Notes: generated from the letters alone by a model not told the origin. A stretch of 51,849 bases of DNA from Paraburkholderia polaris (GCF_012927345.1 NZ_JABBGJ010000058.1:1-51849), one strand, 5' to 3'; positions 14,721 to 24,413 are shown, counted from the first letter of the stretch. Made by a program: numbers and translations.

Positions 14721-15632
14721 TTATCCTCTGCCTGTCGTAGTGTTGCCTTTGAATTGTGCTGAAAGGAAGTCGCGAAATGCCATGACGTGTCGATCGCGCT
14801 GGCGGTCGCGCCTGATGCAGAGTGCAAATTTGGCTTGATAGCTAAAGGATTCCGGCGCGAGCGCGCGCAGATGTGAGCGATGTTGCCAAAGACCTGCAAG
14901 GTGCTCAGGCAGATAGCCGATGAAGCAGCCCGACAGGATTAAAAGCAGTCTGGCTTCCATGTTTTCGGCGCTTCCCACCTCAGAACTTGATTCGTGGTGA
15001 GCGTGTTCCGCCTTATGCCAGAATCCGCGGCCTACCAGAGGTTGACGTTCAATTTCATAGATGCTCGGCTGTTCAACGCCATAGAGCGCGTGCTGATCAC
15101 CGCAGTAGAGCCAATGTTGCTCGTTGTAAAGTTCCTGGAATACCAACCCATTCATCGACGTGGGAAACGTACCAATCGCTAGATCCATACGTCGCTCCGT
15201 CACAGCAACTTGCAATTCATATGGGTTCGCTACGTGCATCGAAAGACGCACTCTCGGGTGCAGACTGATGAATTCACGGATGACCGCAGCCAGAGGAAGC
15301 GCCGGGTCGCTTACGATGCTATCGATCAACCCGACATTAAGTGATCCTCCCAGATCGTCCCTCAGTGCCGAGGTATAGGACTCGAACGAATCCAGCCGGT
15401 CCAACAACGCCTGGACTTCTGCGTAGTAGAGGCGACCCTTTTCAGTCAATCGGAAGCCGCCTCGCCCTCGATGGCAAAGGGTTACGCCTACAAGAGTCTC
15501 CAGTTGACTCATATACGTGCTAATCGCAGATACCGACAGGTTCAGCTTCTCTTGCGCCGCAGCGAATCCCTGGTTCTGTACAACGCTGGCGTAAACTCTT
15601 ATCAGCTTGATCTCGGACGGACCGTAGGACAT
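14721..15632 (-). CDS. LysR-family transcriptional regulator
   Basis: This 303-residue protein has an N-terminal winged helix (about residues 5-63: IKLIRVYASVVQNQGFAAAQ, then LSVSAISTYMSQLE) and a substrate-binding-like effector domain (about 95-295). ATG 15632 gives the family's normal length; the open frame extends upstream without homology. It is convergent with lrp across the IS66 and divergent from the permease operon at 15973. Control of that operon, or of the accessory cluster, is possible but unproven. The effector is unknown. Confidence 0.85.
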   Translation of the reverse strand: MSYGPSEIKLIRVYASVVQNQGFAAAQEKLNLSVSAISTYMSQLETLVGVTLCHRGRGGFRLTEKGRLYYAEVQALLDRLDSFESYTSALRDDLGGSLNVGLIDSIVSDPALPLAAVIREFISLHPRVRLSMHVANPYELQVAVTERRMDLAIGTFPTSMNGLVFQELYNEQHWLYCGDQHALYGVEQPSIYEIERQPLVGRGFWHKAEHAHHESSSEVGSAENMEARLLLILSGCFIGYLPEHLAGLWQHRSHLRALAPESFSYQAKFALCIRRDRQRDRHVMAFRDFLSAQFKGNTTTGRG

Positions 15633-15972
15633 AGATACTCTTGTGAGCGATAGTTCATGAAATTCTAAACCAAGCTTTTTTTGGCGTCTATTTTTCATCA
15701 GGAAGTGCGGCCTTATGATTGTGCGACAAACGAGACTGCGCGAAAGCGTGAGACGGACACTGCTCGATAGATCCCATCGCCGCGACGCTGCCTGGTCGTC
15801 TGAAAATCGAGCCGCAGTTCGCCTCCTCGCAGCTTGATGTGCGATGCTTCGAGGACTCATACAAATCGGCCAAGCCAAGTATAATCATCACTTTATTAGA
15901 TTAGGATATCAAATTATGTCGGCAAATTGCCGCTTCAAAATTTGATCAGAAAATAGACCAGGAGGGACACTA
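15633..15972. promoter_or_regulatory. Divergent promoter region between lysR and the transporter operon
   Basis: The 340 bases are A/T-rich. A TATAAT hexamer lies at 15880-15885 on the plus strand, without a convincing -35 at 17 bases. The nested palindrome at 15908-15946 lies just upstream of the strong AGGAGGGA ribosome-binding site of the first permease gene. It marks the boundary between the accessory region and the core locus. Confidence 0.5.
15908..15946. promoter_or_regulatory. Nested palindrome, probable operator or 5'-UTR hairpin
   Basis: The 13-bp palindrome CGGCAAATTGCCG (15920-15932) sits inside perfect 8-bp outer arms ATCAAATT (15908-15915) and AATTTGAT (15939-15946), nearly concentric. 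It lies 26 bases before the ATG at 15973 and just downstream of a TATAAT. It would suit a repressor or activator dimer, or an RNA hairpin affecting translation. Confidence 0.55.
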
Positions 15973-16662
15973 ATGTTACTTTACGGCTTTGGTCCGGTCT
16001 TGTTGGCCGGCACGATCCAGACGATCGAGCTGTCCGTCCTGTCGCTGGCAGCCTCCGTGCTGCTCGGCCTCGCGGGCGCGGCGGCGAAACTCTCGTTCAA
16101 CCGCCCGCTCAGGGCGATCGCAACCGGCTATACGACACTGATCCGCTCGGTGCCCGACCTCGTGCTGATGCTGCTGCTGTTCTACAGCATCCAGATCGCG
16201 GTCAACAATCTCACCGACGCGCTCAATCTGCCGCAGTTCGATATCGATCCGTTCGTGGCTGGCGTCCTGACGCTCGGCTTCATCTACGGCGCGTACTTCA
16301 CCGAAACCTTCCGCGGCGCGTTTCTGGCGGTGCCGCGCGGCCAGCTCGAAGCGGGCAGCGCGTACGGCATGAGCGGTGCACGGGTGTTCACGCGCATCCT
16401 GTTTCCGCAGATGATGCGCTTCGCGCTGCCGGGCATCGGCAACAACTGGCAGGTGCTGGTCAAGGCCACGGCGCTGGTGTCGATCATCGGTCTCGCCGAT
16501 GTCGTCAAAGCCGCCCAGGACGCCGGCAAGAGCACCTTCAACATGTTTTTCTTCATTCTGGTCGCCGCGCTGATCTATCTGGCGATCACCACCGCGTCGA
16601 ATCTCGTGCTGATCTGGCTGGAAAAGCGCTATTCGATCGGCGTGCGCCACGCGGAGCTCTAA
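15973..16662 (+). CDS. ABC transporter permease for basic amino acids (HisQ/AotQ type)
   Basis: This 229-residue integral membrane protein has about five transmembrane helices and a conserved permease loop (EAGSAYGMSGARVFTRILFP, about residues 133-152) that contacts the ATPase. The HAAT-family start IQTIELSVLSLAASVLLGLA is clear. It is preceded by AGGAGGGA. With the permease at 16667, the ATPase at 17460 and the binding proteins at 27076 and perhaps 6205, it forms an importer. Its location next to the arginine succinyltransferase genes points to arginine/ornithine. Confidence 0.93.
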   Translation: MLLYGFGPVLLAGTIQTIELSVLSLAASVLLGLAGAAAKLSFNRPLRAIATGYTTLIRSVPDLVLMLLLFYSIQIAVNNLTDALNLPQFDIDPFVAGVLTLGFIYGAYFTETFRGAFLAVPRGQLEAGSAYGMSGARVFTRILFPQMMRFALPGIGNNWQVLVKATALVSIIGLADVVKAAQDAGKSTFNMFFFILVAALIYLAITTASNLVLIWLEKRYSIGVRHAEL

Positions 16663-16666
16663 GACC

Positions 16667-17380
16667 ATGATCGACATTCTCAATCAATTCTGGCGCGCGT
16701 TCCTGTACTGGGACGGTCAGCGCATGTCCGGTCTGGCGGTCACGCTGTGGCTGCTGGTGGCGTCGATCGGGATCGGATTTTTCACGTCGATTCCGCTCGC
16801 GGTGGCGCGCGTGTCGAAGAAGCGCTGGCTGTCGACGCCGGTGCGTCTCTACACTTACGTGTTTCGCGGCACCCCGTTGTACGTGCAACTGCTGCTGATC
16901 TACACCGGCATGTACAGCCTCGAATTCGTGCGCTCGCATCAGTTGCTCGACGCGTTTTTCCGCAGCGGCTTTCACTGCGCGATTCTCGCTTTCGCACTGA
17001 ACACCTGCGCGTACACCACCGAGATTTTCGCCGGCGCGATCCGTTCGACGTCGCATGGTGAAGTGGAAGCGGCCCGTGCTTACGGCATGAGCTGGTTCAC
17101 GATGTACCGCCGCATTGTGATACCGTCCGCGCTGCGCCGGGCGCTGCCGTTGTACAGTAACGAAGTGATCCTGATGCTGCACGCCACCACGGTCGCGTTC
17201 ACGGCCACGGTGCCGGACATCCTGAAGGTGGCGCGCGATGCGAATTCCGCCACGTATCAGTCGTTCGATGCGTTCGGCCTCGCGGCGCTGATTTACCTGG
17301 TGGTGTCATTCGCGCTGGTAGCCTTGTTCCGCCGCGCGGAGCGTCACTGGCTGGGTTACCTCGCGGTGCGCACGCACTGA
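16667..17380 (+). CDS. ABC transporter permease for basic amino acids (HisM/AotM type)
   Basis: This 237-residue membrane protein starts 4 bases after the first permease gene, and the two presumably form a heterodimeric channel. It has the HisM hallmarks YVFRGTPLYVQLLLIYTGMY and the coupling loop EVEAARAYGMSWFTMYRRIV (about residues 130-149). About five membrane helices are seen. It is followed by a 79-base gap before the ATPase gene. Confidence 0.93.
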   Translation: MIDILNQFWRAFLYWDGQRMSGLAVTLWLLVASIGIGFFTSIPLAVARVSKKRWLSTPVRLYTYVFRGTPLYVQLLLIYTGMYSLEFVRSHQLLDAFFRSGFHCAILAFALNTCAYTTEIFAGAIRSTSHGEVEAARAYGMSWFTMYRRIVIPSALRRALPLYSNEVILMLHATTVAFTATVPDILKVARDANSATYQSFDAFGLAALIYLVVSFALVALFRRAERHWLGYLAVRTH

Positions 17381-17459
17381 GCAGGCATGTTTCGATGCAG
17401 CGGCGCGGCGGGTTCGCGCCGTCACGTAGATTGATCCGTATTTTCAAAGGGAGAGCATC

Positions 17460-18251
17460 TTGCTCCACACGACTCAAACCGAAGCTTGCAAGCTCGCCGT
17501 TCAGGACATCCACAAGCGCTACGGCGACAACGAAGTGCTCAAGGGCGTGTCGCTGAACGCGAACAAGGGTGACGTGATCAGCATCATCGGCGCGAGCGGA
17601 TCGGGCAAGAGCACCTTCCTGCGCTGCATCAATTTTCTGGAGCGGCCGAACGCGGGGCAGATCGTCGTCGACGGCGAAATGGTCAAGACCAAAGCCGACC
17701 GCGCCGGCAATCTGGAAGTGGCCGATCACAAGCAGCTGCAACGCATCCGCACGAAACTGGCGATGGTGTTCCAGCACTTCAACTTGTGGGCGCACATGAA
17801 TGTGATCGAGAACATCGTCGAAGCGCCGATTCATGTGCTCGGTATGTCGCGTCGCGAAGCCGAAGAACGCGCGCGCGAATATCTCGAGAAGGTGGGTCTC
17901 GCGCCGCGTCTGGAAAAACAGTATCCGTCGCATCTGTCGGGCGGTCAGCAACAGCGCGTGGCCATTGCACGTGCGCTGGCAATGAACCCCGACGTGATGC
18001 TGTTTGATGAGCCTACGTCCGCGCTCGACCCCGAACTGGTCGGCGAAGTGCTGAAGGTGATGCAGAAGCTCGCCGAAGAAGGCCGCACGATGATCGTCGT
18101 CACGCACGAAATGGGTTTTGCGCGCAATGTGTCGAACCACGTGATGTTTCTGCACCAGGGTCGCACCGAAGAAGAGGGCTTGCCCGCTGAAGTGCTGACC
18201 ACGCCGCGCAGCGAACGGCTCAAGCAATTCCTGTCCGGCAGTCTGAAGTAA
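17460..18251 (+). CDS. ABC transporter ATP-binding protein for basic amino acids (HisP/AotP type)
   Basis: This 263-residue ATPase has Walker A GASGSGKST at 44-52, signature LSGGQQQR at 159-166, Walker B VMLFDEP at 179-185 and the switch His in VVTHEMGFA. It powers import through the two preceding permeases. The start is TTG at 17460 with GGGAGAG about 4 bases upstream. No in-frame ATG precedes the conserved domain. It is close to HisP in length and sequence pattern. Confidence 0.93.
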   Translation: MLHTTQTEACKLAVQDIHKRYGDNEVLKGVSLNANKGDVISIIGASGSGKSTFLRCINFLERPNAGQIVVDGEMVKTKADRAGNLEVADHKQLQRIRTKLAMVFQHFNLWAHMNVIENIVEAPIHVLGMSRREAEERAREYLEKVGLAPRLEKQYPSHLSGGQQQRVAIARALAMNPDVMLFDEPTSALDPELVGEVLKVMQKLAEEGRTMIVVTHEMGFARNVSNHVMFLHQGRTEEEGLPAEVLTTPRSERLKQFLSGSLK

Positions 18252-18288
18252 CGCGCGGCTCGCGCTTTTCGCGTTTTACTGACAAGTG

Positions 18289-19338
18289 ATGGCTCGCACG
18301 TCCAACCCGGCTCGCACCACGCAGGTCGCAATCGTCGCCTTGCCGCCGGTGTCGATGTCGGGCGTCGGGCCGATCGTCGACGCCCTCAATCTCGCCAACG
18401 AAATCGACGGCCGGGCGCTGTACCGCGTGCAGGTATGTTCGTGGGACGGCCGCGCGGTGCCCTTGTCGGGCGGGGCGCAATGGCCGGTCGATGCCGCCTT
18501 CGGCGATGCGATTGCGTGCGACTGGCTGATCATCGTCAGCGAACGGTTCCAGCAATTCGCCGACTATCGCCTCTTTCTCGCGAGTCTTTCGCGCGTCGGG
18601 CAGCGCACGCCGCTCGTCACCGGCATTCATCACGGCGTCTGGTGGCTCGCCATGGCGGGGCAGTTGTCCGGCTATCGTGTGAGCGTCAACTGGGAAACCT
18701 ATCAGCAGTTCTCCGAGCAGTTCGAGCGCTCGATCGTCACCCAGCAGATCTTCGAAATCGACCGTGATCGCGCCACCTGCGCGGGCGGTCAGGCAACCGT
18801 CGACTTCATGCTGGCGATGATCGGCCGTGATCACGGCCCCGAGTTGGCGGACCGGATTGCGGATACGCTCGGCGTCGGTGTGCTGCGCGCGGGTGAAGAG
18901 CGGCAGCGCATTCCGTTCGTGACCGCGCCAGGCGAGCGCCATCCGCGCCTGAACGATGCGCTGATGCTGATGGAAGCGAATATCGAAGACCCGTTGACCA
19001 CCGACGAAATTGCGGGTCTCGTCGGCGTATCGCGGCGCCAGTTGGAGCGGCTGTTTCGTCAGTACCTCGGTTCGATGCCGTCCAAATACTATCTTGGCCT
19101 GCGGCTTTCGAAAGCGCGCACGCAATTGCAGCGCACCAGCAAATCGGTGGTGCAGATCAGCCTCGCTTGCGGATTTTCGTCGGCAGCGCACTTTTCGAAT
19201 GCTTACCGCGAACGCTTTGGTGTCACACCACGCGAGGATCGTCGTAACTGGATCGACAAGCAGACCGGCGCGACCGGCGCCGCGGCCAGTGAGCCGCGAC
19301 CGGCCGCGTTGATCGAACGGCCCGACCAGGCGGAATAA
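18289..19338 (+). CDS. argR: ArgR-type AraC-family regulator of arginine catabolism
   Basis: This 349-residue protein has an N-terminal DJ-1/PfpI-like (GATase1-like) domain (about residues 12-200, starting TQVAIVALPPVSMSGVGPIV) and a C-terminal AraC double helix-turn-helix (about 225-320, with VSRRQLERLFRQY). This is the architecture of Pseudomonas ArgR, which activates the aru and aot operons in response to arginine. Its position between the transporter and ast genes matches. GTG 18286 is an alternative start one codon upstream. No operator consensus was assigned by eye. Confidence 0.82.
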   Translation: MARTSNPARTTQVAIVALPPVSMSGVGPIVDALNLANEIDGRALYRVQVCSWDGRAVPLSGGAQWPVDAAFGDAIACDWLIIVSERFQQFADYRLFLASLSRVGQRTPLVTGIHHGVWWLAMAGQLSGYRVSVNWETYQQFSEQFERSIVTQQIFEIDRDRATCAGGQATVDFMLAMIGRDHGPELADRIADTLGVGVLRAGEERQRIPFVTAPGERHPRLNDALMLMEANIEDPLTTDEIAGLVGVSRRQLERLFRQYLGSMPSKYYLGLRLSKARTQLQRTSKSVVQISLACGFSSAAHFSNAYRERFGVTPREDRRNWIDKQTGATGAAASEPRPAALIERPDQAE

Positions 19339-19564
19339 GCCGGCCGGACAAGCAAGCTGAGCCGGCGGCGCAATGAGCCGCCAAACCGGTAAGCCGAACA
19401 GGCAAGCCGGAGAGGCGAAATAAACGGCCGGGAAGCGCGCAGTTTGCAAGCCGCGCGACATATCCGCCCGGAAGCTCATAGAAAGCGTCGCGTATGCGCA
19501 AGACGTATCGCGTGCGGTTTCCTACACTACGTGTATTACCTCTCACCTGTAACGAGGATTTGCC

Positions 19565-20800
19565 ATGAACGACCTGACTGTGACACGCCAGACTTTCGAC
19601 GAAGTGATGGTGCCGGTGTTTTCTCCCGCCGCCTTCGTGCCGGATCGCGGTCTCGGCTCACGCGTCTGGGATACGCAAGGCCGCGACTATATCGACTTCG
19701 CCGGCGGGATTGCCGTCACCGCGCTCGGTCATGCCCATCCTGAACTGCTGAAGGTCCTGCACGACCAGGGCGGCAAGCTGTGGCACATCGGTAACGGCTA
19801 CACCAACGAACCGGTGCTGCGCCTCGCCAAACGTCTCGAAGACCTGACTTTCGCCGATCGCGCGTTCTTCGCCAACTCGGGCGCGGAAGCGAACGAAGCG
19901 GCATTGAAGCTGGCGCGCCGCGTCGCGTTCGAGCGTCATGGCGCCGATAAGGTCGAAATCATCTCGTTCACGCAGTCGTTCCATGGCCGCACGTTCTTCA
20001 CCGTGAGCGTCGGCGGCCAGCCGAAGTATTCGGAAGGCTTCGGCCCGGTGCCGGCCGGCATCACCCACTTGCCGTACAACGATATCGAAGCGGCGAAGAA
20101 AGCGATCGGCGCGCAAACCTGTGCGGTGATCGTCGAGCCGATCCAGGGCGAGGGCGGCGTGATCCCGGCCGATCCGGCGTTCCTGAAAGCGCTGCGCGAA
20201 GCCTGCGATGAGCACGGCGCACTGCTGATTTTTGACGAGGTACAAACGGGTGTGGGCCGCAGCGGTTATTTCTACGCGTATCAGGACACCGGCGTGACGC
20301 CGGACATCCTGACCACCGCGAAGGCGCTCGGCAATGGTTTCCCGATCGGCGCGATGCTGACCACCAACGAACTGGCCGCGCATTTCAAGGTCGGCGTGCA
20401 TGGCACGACCTACGGCGGCAATCCGCTGGGCGCGGCGATCGCGGAGAAGGTGGTCGAGTTGATCAGCGATCCGAAGGTGCTCGAAGGCGTGCGCACTCGC
20501 AGCGAAGCATTGAAGGGCCAACTCGCGAAGCTCAACGAACGCTTTGGCTTGTTCAAGGAAGTGCGCGGCAAGGGTCTGTTGATCGGCGCTGAATTGACCG
20601 ATGCGTTCAAAGGCCGCGCGAAAGATTTCGTCACGGCTGCGGGTCAACACGGCGTGATCATGCTGATGGCGGGTCCGGACGTGCTGCGTTTCGTGCCGTC
20701 GCTGATCATGCCGCTCGACGATATGTATGAAGGCTTCGCGCGTCTGGCGAAGGCTATCGAAGAGATCGCCGGCGCGAAAACTGAAGCGGCGTCGAAGTGA
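19565..20800 (+). CDS. astC: Succinylornithine transaminase AstC
   Basis: This 411-residue class-III aminotransferase carries the PLP lysine in TTAKALGNGFPIGAML, and IFDEVQTGVGRSG and NSGAEANEAALKLARR are all canonical. It transfers the delta-amino group of N2-succinylornithine to 2-oxoglutarate, giving succinylglutamate semialdehyde and glutamate; such enzymes often also act on acetylornithine. It is the first gene of the core ast operon, with GAGG before ATG 19565 and 226 bases after the regulator gene. It is followed by aruF, aruG, astD, astB and astE. Confidence 0.93.
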   Translation: MNDLTVTRQTFDEVMVPVFSPAAFVPDRGLGSRVWDTQGRDYIDFAGGIAVTALGHAHPELLKVLHDQGGKLWHIGNGYTNEPVLRLAKRLEDLTFADRAFFANSGAEANEAALKLARRVAFERHGADKVEIISFTQSFHGRTFFTVSVGGQPKYSEGFGPVPAGITHLPYNDIEAAKKAIGAQTCAVIVEPIQGEGGVIPADPAFLKALREACDEHGALLIFDEVQTGVGRSGYFYAYQDTGVTPDILTTAKALGNGFPIGAMLTTNELAAHFKVGVHGTTYGGNPLGAAIAEKVVELISDPKVLEGVRTRSEALKGQLAKLNERFGLFKEVRGKGLLIGAELTDAFKGRAKDFVTAAGQHGVIMLMAGPDVLRFVPSLIMPLDDMYEGFARLAKAIEEIAGAKTEAASK

Positions 20801-20854
20801 TCGCTGGCACTGACTTACTGCATTGATCATGCGTCACATTCAACAGGAACGATG

Positions 20855-21913
20855 ATGCTCTTCGTACGCCCCAGCCGCCTCGCGGATCTCGATGCGCTCG
20901 AACACATGGCGCGCACCGCGCAACCGGTGCTGCATTCGCTGCCGCACGACCGCCGTGCGCTCGAAGCGCGCGTTGCGTTGTCGGAAGACTCCTTTCGCGC
21001 GGACGTCGATTTCCCGGGCGAGGAGTTCTATCTGTTCGTGCTCGAGGATGCGGAGAGCGGCAAGCTAATGGGCACGGCGAGTATCGTCGCCGCAGCCGGA
21101 TATTCGGACCCGTTCTACGCGTTTCGCAATGACGCGCTGATTCATGCGTCGCGTGAGCTGCACGTGAATCGCAAGATTCATGCGCTGACCATGTCGCACG
21201 AATTGACGGGCAAGAGCCGGTTGGCGGGCTTTTACATCGACCCGTCGCTGCGTGGCGATGCGGCCGCGCATCTGATGTCGCGGGCGCGAATGATGTATAT
21301 CGCCGCCAATCGCAAGCGCTTCACGCCGGAGGTGTTCTCGCTGTTGCTTGGCGTGACCGACGACTCAGGCGTGTCGCCGTTCTGGGAAGCGGTGGGGCGC
21401 AAGTTCTTCGGCCGTAACTTCGCCGACATCGAAATCGAATCGGGTGGCCGCAGCCGTACCTTTATCGCCGAAGTGATGCCGACCTATCCGATCTACGTAC
21501 CGTTGCTGCCGGAAGCAGCACAGCGTGTGCTCGGCGAGCCGGATTCGAAGGCGCTGCTCGCGTATGAGATTCACCTCGAAGAAGGCTTCGAGACGGATCG
21601 CTTCATCGATATTTTCGACGCGGGTCCGGTGTTGACCGCGCAGGTTGATCGCAGCGCCTGCGTGACGCGCAATGAAACACGTGTGGTGCATGAAGCCGGC
21701 ACGGCGGCCGACGGCTCGACGTATCTGATCGCGCATAACGGTGCGGATGGTGAGTTCCGCTGCGTGCTTGGTGAATTGTCGGGCGGTAAAGCAACCGGCG
21801 CGTCGCTGTCGCATGCGGCGCGCGCCGCACTCGGCGTGCAGGAGGGCGACGCGGTACGCTGCGTGCCGCTGCATCAGCCGCAGCAGGAAGAATCTTCGGG
21901 AGACGCACAATGA
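20855..21913 (+). CDS. aruF: Arginine/ornithine N-succinyltransferase subunit alpha
   Basis: This 352-residue AstA-family protein catalyses succinyl-CoA + L-arginine to N2-succinylarginine together with the beta subunit. Visible features are MLFVRPSRLADLDALEHMAR, FPGEEFYLFVLEDAESGKLM, the CoA-loop segment PSLRGDAAAHLMSRAR and DRFIDIFDAGPVLTA. Two ATGs are tandem (20852 and 20855); AGGA at 20845-20848 is best spaced for 20855, which also matches the homologue's start. It overlaps the beta gene by 4 bases. Confidence 0.92.
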   Translation: MLFVRPSRLADLDALEHMARTAQPVLHSLPHDRRALEARVALSEDSFRADVDFPGEEFYLFVLEDAESGKLMGTASIVAAAGYSDPFYAFRNDALIHASRELHVNRKIHALTMSHELTGKSRLAGFYIDPSLRGDAAAHLMSRARMMYIAANRKRFTPEVFSLLLGVTDDSGVSPFWEAVGRKFFGRNFADIEIESGGRSRTFIAEVMPTYPIYVPLLPEAAQRVLGEPDSKALLAYEIHLEEGFETDRFIDIFDAGPVLTAQVDRSACVTRNETRVVHEAGTAADGSTYLIAHNGADGEFRCVLGELSGGKATGASLSHAARAALGVQEGDAVRCVPLHQPQQEESSGDAQ

Positions 21914-22947
21914 TCGTCGTTCGCGTTGTGCAACGAGGCGATGTGGACGCGCTCATGCGGCTCGCGCAGGAGACCGGACCCGGCCTCACCACGTTCAAAC
22001 CGGATCGCGATGCACTCGCGGCGCGCGTTGAACGTGCGCGCCGCACGATGGAAGACAAGGCCGAGCCGCACGAAGCCGGTTACTTCTTCGTGATGGAAGA
22101 CACCGACACTGGCGACGTGGCCGGCGTATGCGGGATCGAAACCGCGGTCGGCCTGCAGCAGCCGTTCTACAACTACCGCGTGAGCACGGTCGTGCACGCG
22201 AGCCAGGACCTCGGCATCTGGACGCGCATGCGCGCACTGAACATTTCGCATGACCTGACGGGTTACGCCGAAGTGTGTTCGCTGTTCCTGAGCCCGCGTT
22301 ACCGCACGAGCGGCGTCGGCGGTTTGCTGTCGCGTTCGCGCTTCATGTTTCTCGCGCAGTTCCGCGAGCGCTTTCCGCAGCGTCTGTGCGCGGAATTGCG
22401 CGGCCATTTCGATGCGGAAGGCACCTCGCCGTTCTGGCGCGCGGTCGGCTCGCATTTCTACCAGATCGATTTCAACGCGGCGGACTATCTGAGCTCGCAC
22501 GGCCGCAAGGCGTTTCTCGCTGAGTTGATGCCACGTTATCCGGTGTATGTCGAACTGTTGCCGGAAGAAGCGCAGGAATGCGTCGGCCTCACGCACAGCG
22601 ACACGATTCCGGCGCGCCGCATGCTCGAATCCGAAGGGCTGCGCTACGAGAATCACGTCGATATCTTCGATGCAGGTCCGGTGCTCGAATGCCATATCGC
22701 CGACTTGCGCACCGTGCGCGAAAGCGTGGTGGTGCCGGTCGAGATCGCCAATGTGCCGGCGGGCGCGCCGCAGGATGCGCCGCGTTCGCTGGTATCGAAT
22801 ACGTCGCTGGGCGATTTTCGCGTGGGCGTGGCCGCGGGCGTGCCGCAAGACGGCGTGTTCCGCATGAGCGCCGCCGAAGCGGCTGCACTCGACGTCAAGG
22901 CAGGCGACCCGGTGCGGGTGCTGCCGCTGAAACACAAACAAGGATGA
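21910..22947 (+). CDS. aruG: Arginine/ornithine N-succinyltransferase subunit beta
   Basis: This 345-residue AstA-family protein starts on the ATGA overlap with aruF. Segments include MIVVRVVQRGDVDALMRLAQ, FKPDRDALAARVERARRTM, the CoA-loop region LSPRYRTSGVGGLLSRSR and HVDIFDAGPVLECHI. In pseudomonads the two subunits together form the active succinyltransferase. The stop codon at 22945-22947 is 2 bases from the astD start. Confidence 0.92.
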   Translation: MIVVRVVQRGDVDALMRLAQETGPGLTTFKPDRDALAARVERARRTMEDKAEPHEAGYFFVMEDTDTGDVAGVCGIETAVGLQQPFYNYRVSTVVHASQDLGIWTRMRALNISHDLTGYAEVCSLFLSPRYRTSGVGGLLSRSRFMFLAQFRERFPQRLCAELRGHFDAEGTSPFWRAVGSHFYQIDFNAADYLSSHGRKAFLAELMPRYPVYVELLPEEAQECVGLTHSDTIPARRMLESEGLRYENHVDIFDAGPVLECHIADLRTVRESVVVPVEIANVPAGAPQDAPRSLVSNTSLGDFRVGVAAGVPQDGVFRMSAAEAAALDVKAGDPVRVLPLKHKQG

Positions 22948-22949
22948 TC

Positions 22950-24413
22950 ATGAGCGAGCTTTTCATCGACGGCGAATGGGCCGCCGGCACAGGACCCGCA
23001 TTCGCGTCGCGTAACCCGGGTACGGGCGCGACGGTGTGGGAAGGCAACAGCGCTTCGGCGGACGACGTCGATCGTGCGGTGCGCAGCGCGCGCCGTGCGT
23101 TCGCGGGGTGGTCGGCATTGAGTCTCGACGAGCGGTGCGCCGTGGTGCGCCGCTTCGCCGCGCTCGTGACGGAACGCAAGGAAGCGCTCGCCGAAGCGAT
23201 CGGGCGCGAGACCGGCAAACCGCTGTGGGAAGCGCGCACTGAAGCGGCTTCGATGGCGGCGAAGGTCGAGATTTCGATTCAGGCCTATAACGAGCGCACC
23301 GGTGAAAAACGTTCGCCGATGGCCGACGGCACTGCCGTGCTGCGGCACCGTCCGCATGGCGTGGTCGCGGTGTTCGGGCCGTATAACTTCCCTGGCCACT
23401 TGCCGAACGGGCACATCGTGCCGGCGTTGATCGCGGGTAATGCGGTGGTGTTCAAGCCGTCCGAACTCGCGCCGGGTGTGGCCGCCGTCACGGTGCAGAT
23501 CTGGCGCGATGCAGGCTTGCCCGCTGGCGTGCTGAACCTCGTGCAGGGCGAGAAAGAGACGGGCATTGCGCTCGCCAATCATCGGCAGATCGACGGCCTG
23601 TTCTTCACGGGTAGTTCTGATACCGGAACATTGCTGCACAAGCAATTCGGTGGCCGTCCGGAGATCGTCCTCGCGTTGGAGATGGGTGGTAACAATCCGC
23701 TCGTGATCGGGCCCGTGGCAGATGTCGACGCCGCTGTGCATCACACGATTCAGTCGGCGTTTCTCTCGGCAGGGCAGCGCTGTACGTGCGCGCGCCGCAT
23801 TTTCGTACCGAATGACGCGTTCGGCGACCGCTTTGTAGAACGCCTGACCGAAGTGACTTCGCGCATCAGCGTCGGCGAATACAACGCCGATCCGCAGCCG
23901 TTCATGGGCGCGGTGATTTCCGCGCGTGCGGCTTCGCGTCTGGTCGAGGCACAGGAGCGTCTCCTGGCCGACGGCGCGAAGGCGCTGCTGAAGATGGAGC
24001 AGCGCGATCCGAAACTCGGCTTCGTCACGCCCGCGATTCTCGACGTGACCGCCGTGAAGGAGCTGCCGGACGAAGAGCATTTCGGACCGCTGGCGCAGAT
24101 CATTCGCTACGGCACGTTCGACGAAGCGCTCGAGAAAGCCAACGATACCGAATTCGGCCTCTCCGCCGGCCTGCTCGCCGACGACGAAGCACTGTGGACG
24201 CATTTCCAGCGCACCATCCGCGCGGGCATCGTCAACTGGAACCGCCCGACCAACGGTGCATCGTCGGGCGCGCCGTTCGGTGGCCCGGGGCGTTCGGGCA
24301 ATCACCGGCCAAGCGCGTACTACGCGGCCGACTACTGCGCGTATCCGATGGCGTCCGTCGAAAGCGCGCAACTGCAAATGCCCGCGAGCGTTTCGCCGGG
24401 CCTTCAATTCTAA
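22950..24413 (+). CDS. astD: Succinylglutamate-semialdehyde dehydrogenase AstD
   Basis: This 487-residue NAD-dependent aldehyde dehydrogenase has catalytic Cys at about residue 278 (SAGQRCTCARR), general-base Glu at about 244 (LALEMGGNNP) and cofactor-loop FTGSSDTG. It oxidises N2-succinylglutamate semialdehyde to N2-succinylglutamate. ATG 22950 (MSELFIDGEWAAGTG) is chosen for AGGA 5 bases upstream and normal AstD length; ATG 22944 would add two residues. A longer upstream frame is only read-through of the preceding gene. Confidence 0.94.
   Translation: MSELFIDGEWAAGTGPAFASRNPGTGATVWEGNSASADDVDRAVRSARRAFAGWSALSLDERCAVVRRFAALVTERKEALAEAIGRETGKPLWEARTEAASMAAKVEISIQAYNERTGEKRSPMADGTAVLRHRPHGVVAVFGPYNFPGHLPNGHIVPALIAGNAVVFKPSELAPGVAAVTVQIWRDAGLPAGVLNLVQGEKETGIALANHRQIDGLFFTGSSDTGTLLHKQFGGRPEIVLALEMGGNNPLVIGPVADVDAAVHHTIQSAFLSAGQRCTCARRIFVPNDAFGDRFVERLTEVTSRISVGEYNADPQPFMGAVISARAASRLVEAQERLLADGAKALLKMEQRDPKLGFVTPAILDVTAVKELPDEEHFGPLAQIIRYGTFDEALEKANDTEFGLSAGLLADDEALWTHFQRTIRAGIVNWNRPTNGASSGAPFGGPGRSGNHRPSAYYAADYCAYPMASVESAQLQMPASVSPGLQF

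Noticed and set aside
20805..20825. TGGCAC followed by TGCA before aruF, like a sigma-54 promoter
   Set aside because: The GG and GC elements are 12 bases apart instead of 10, and the site lies in the short gap within an operon.
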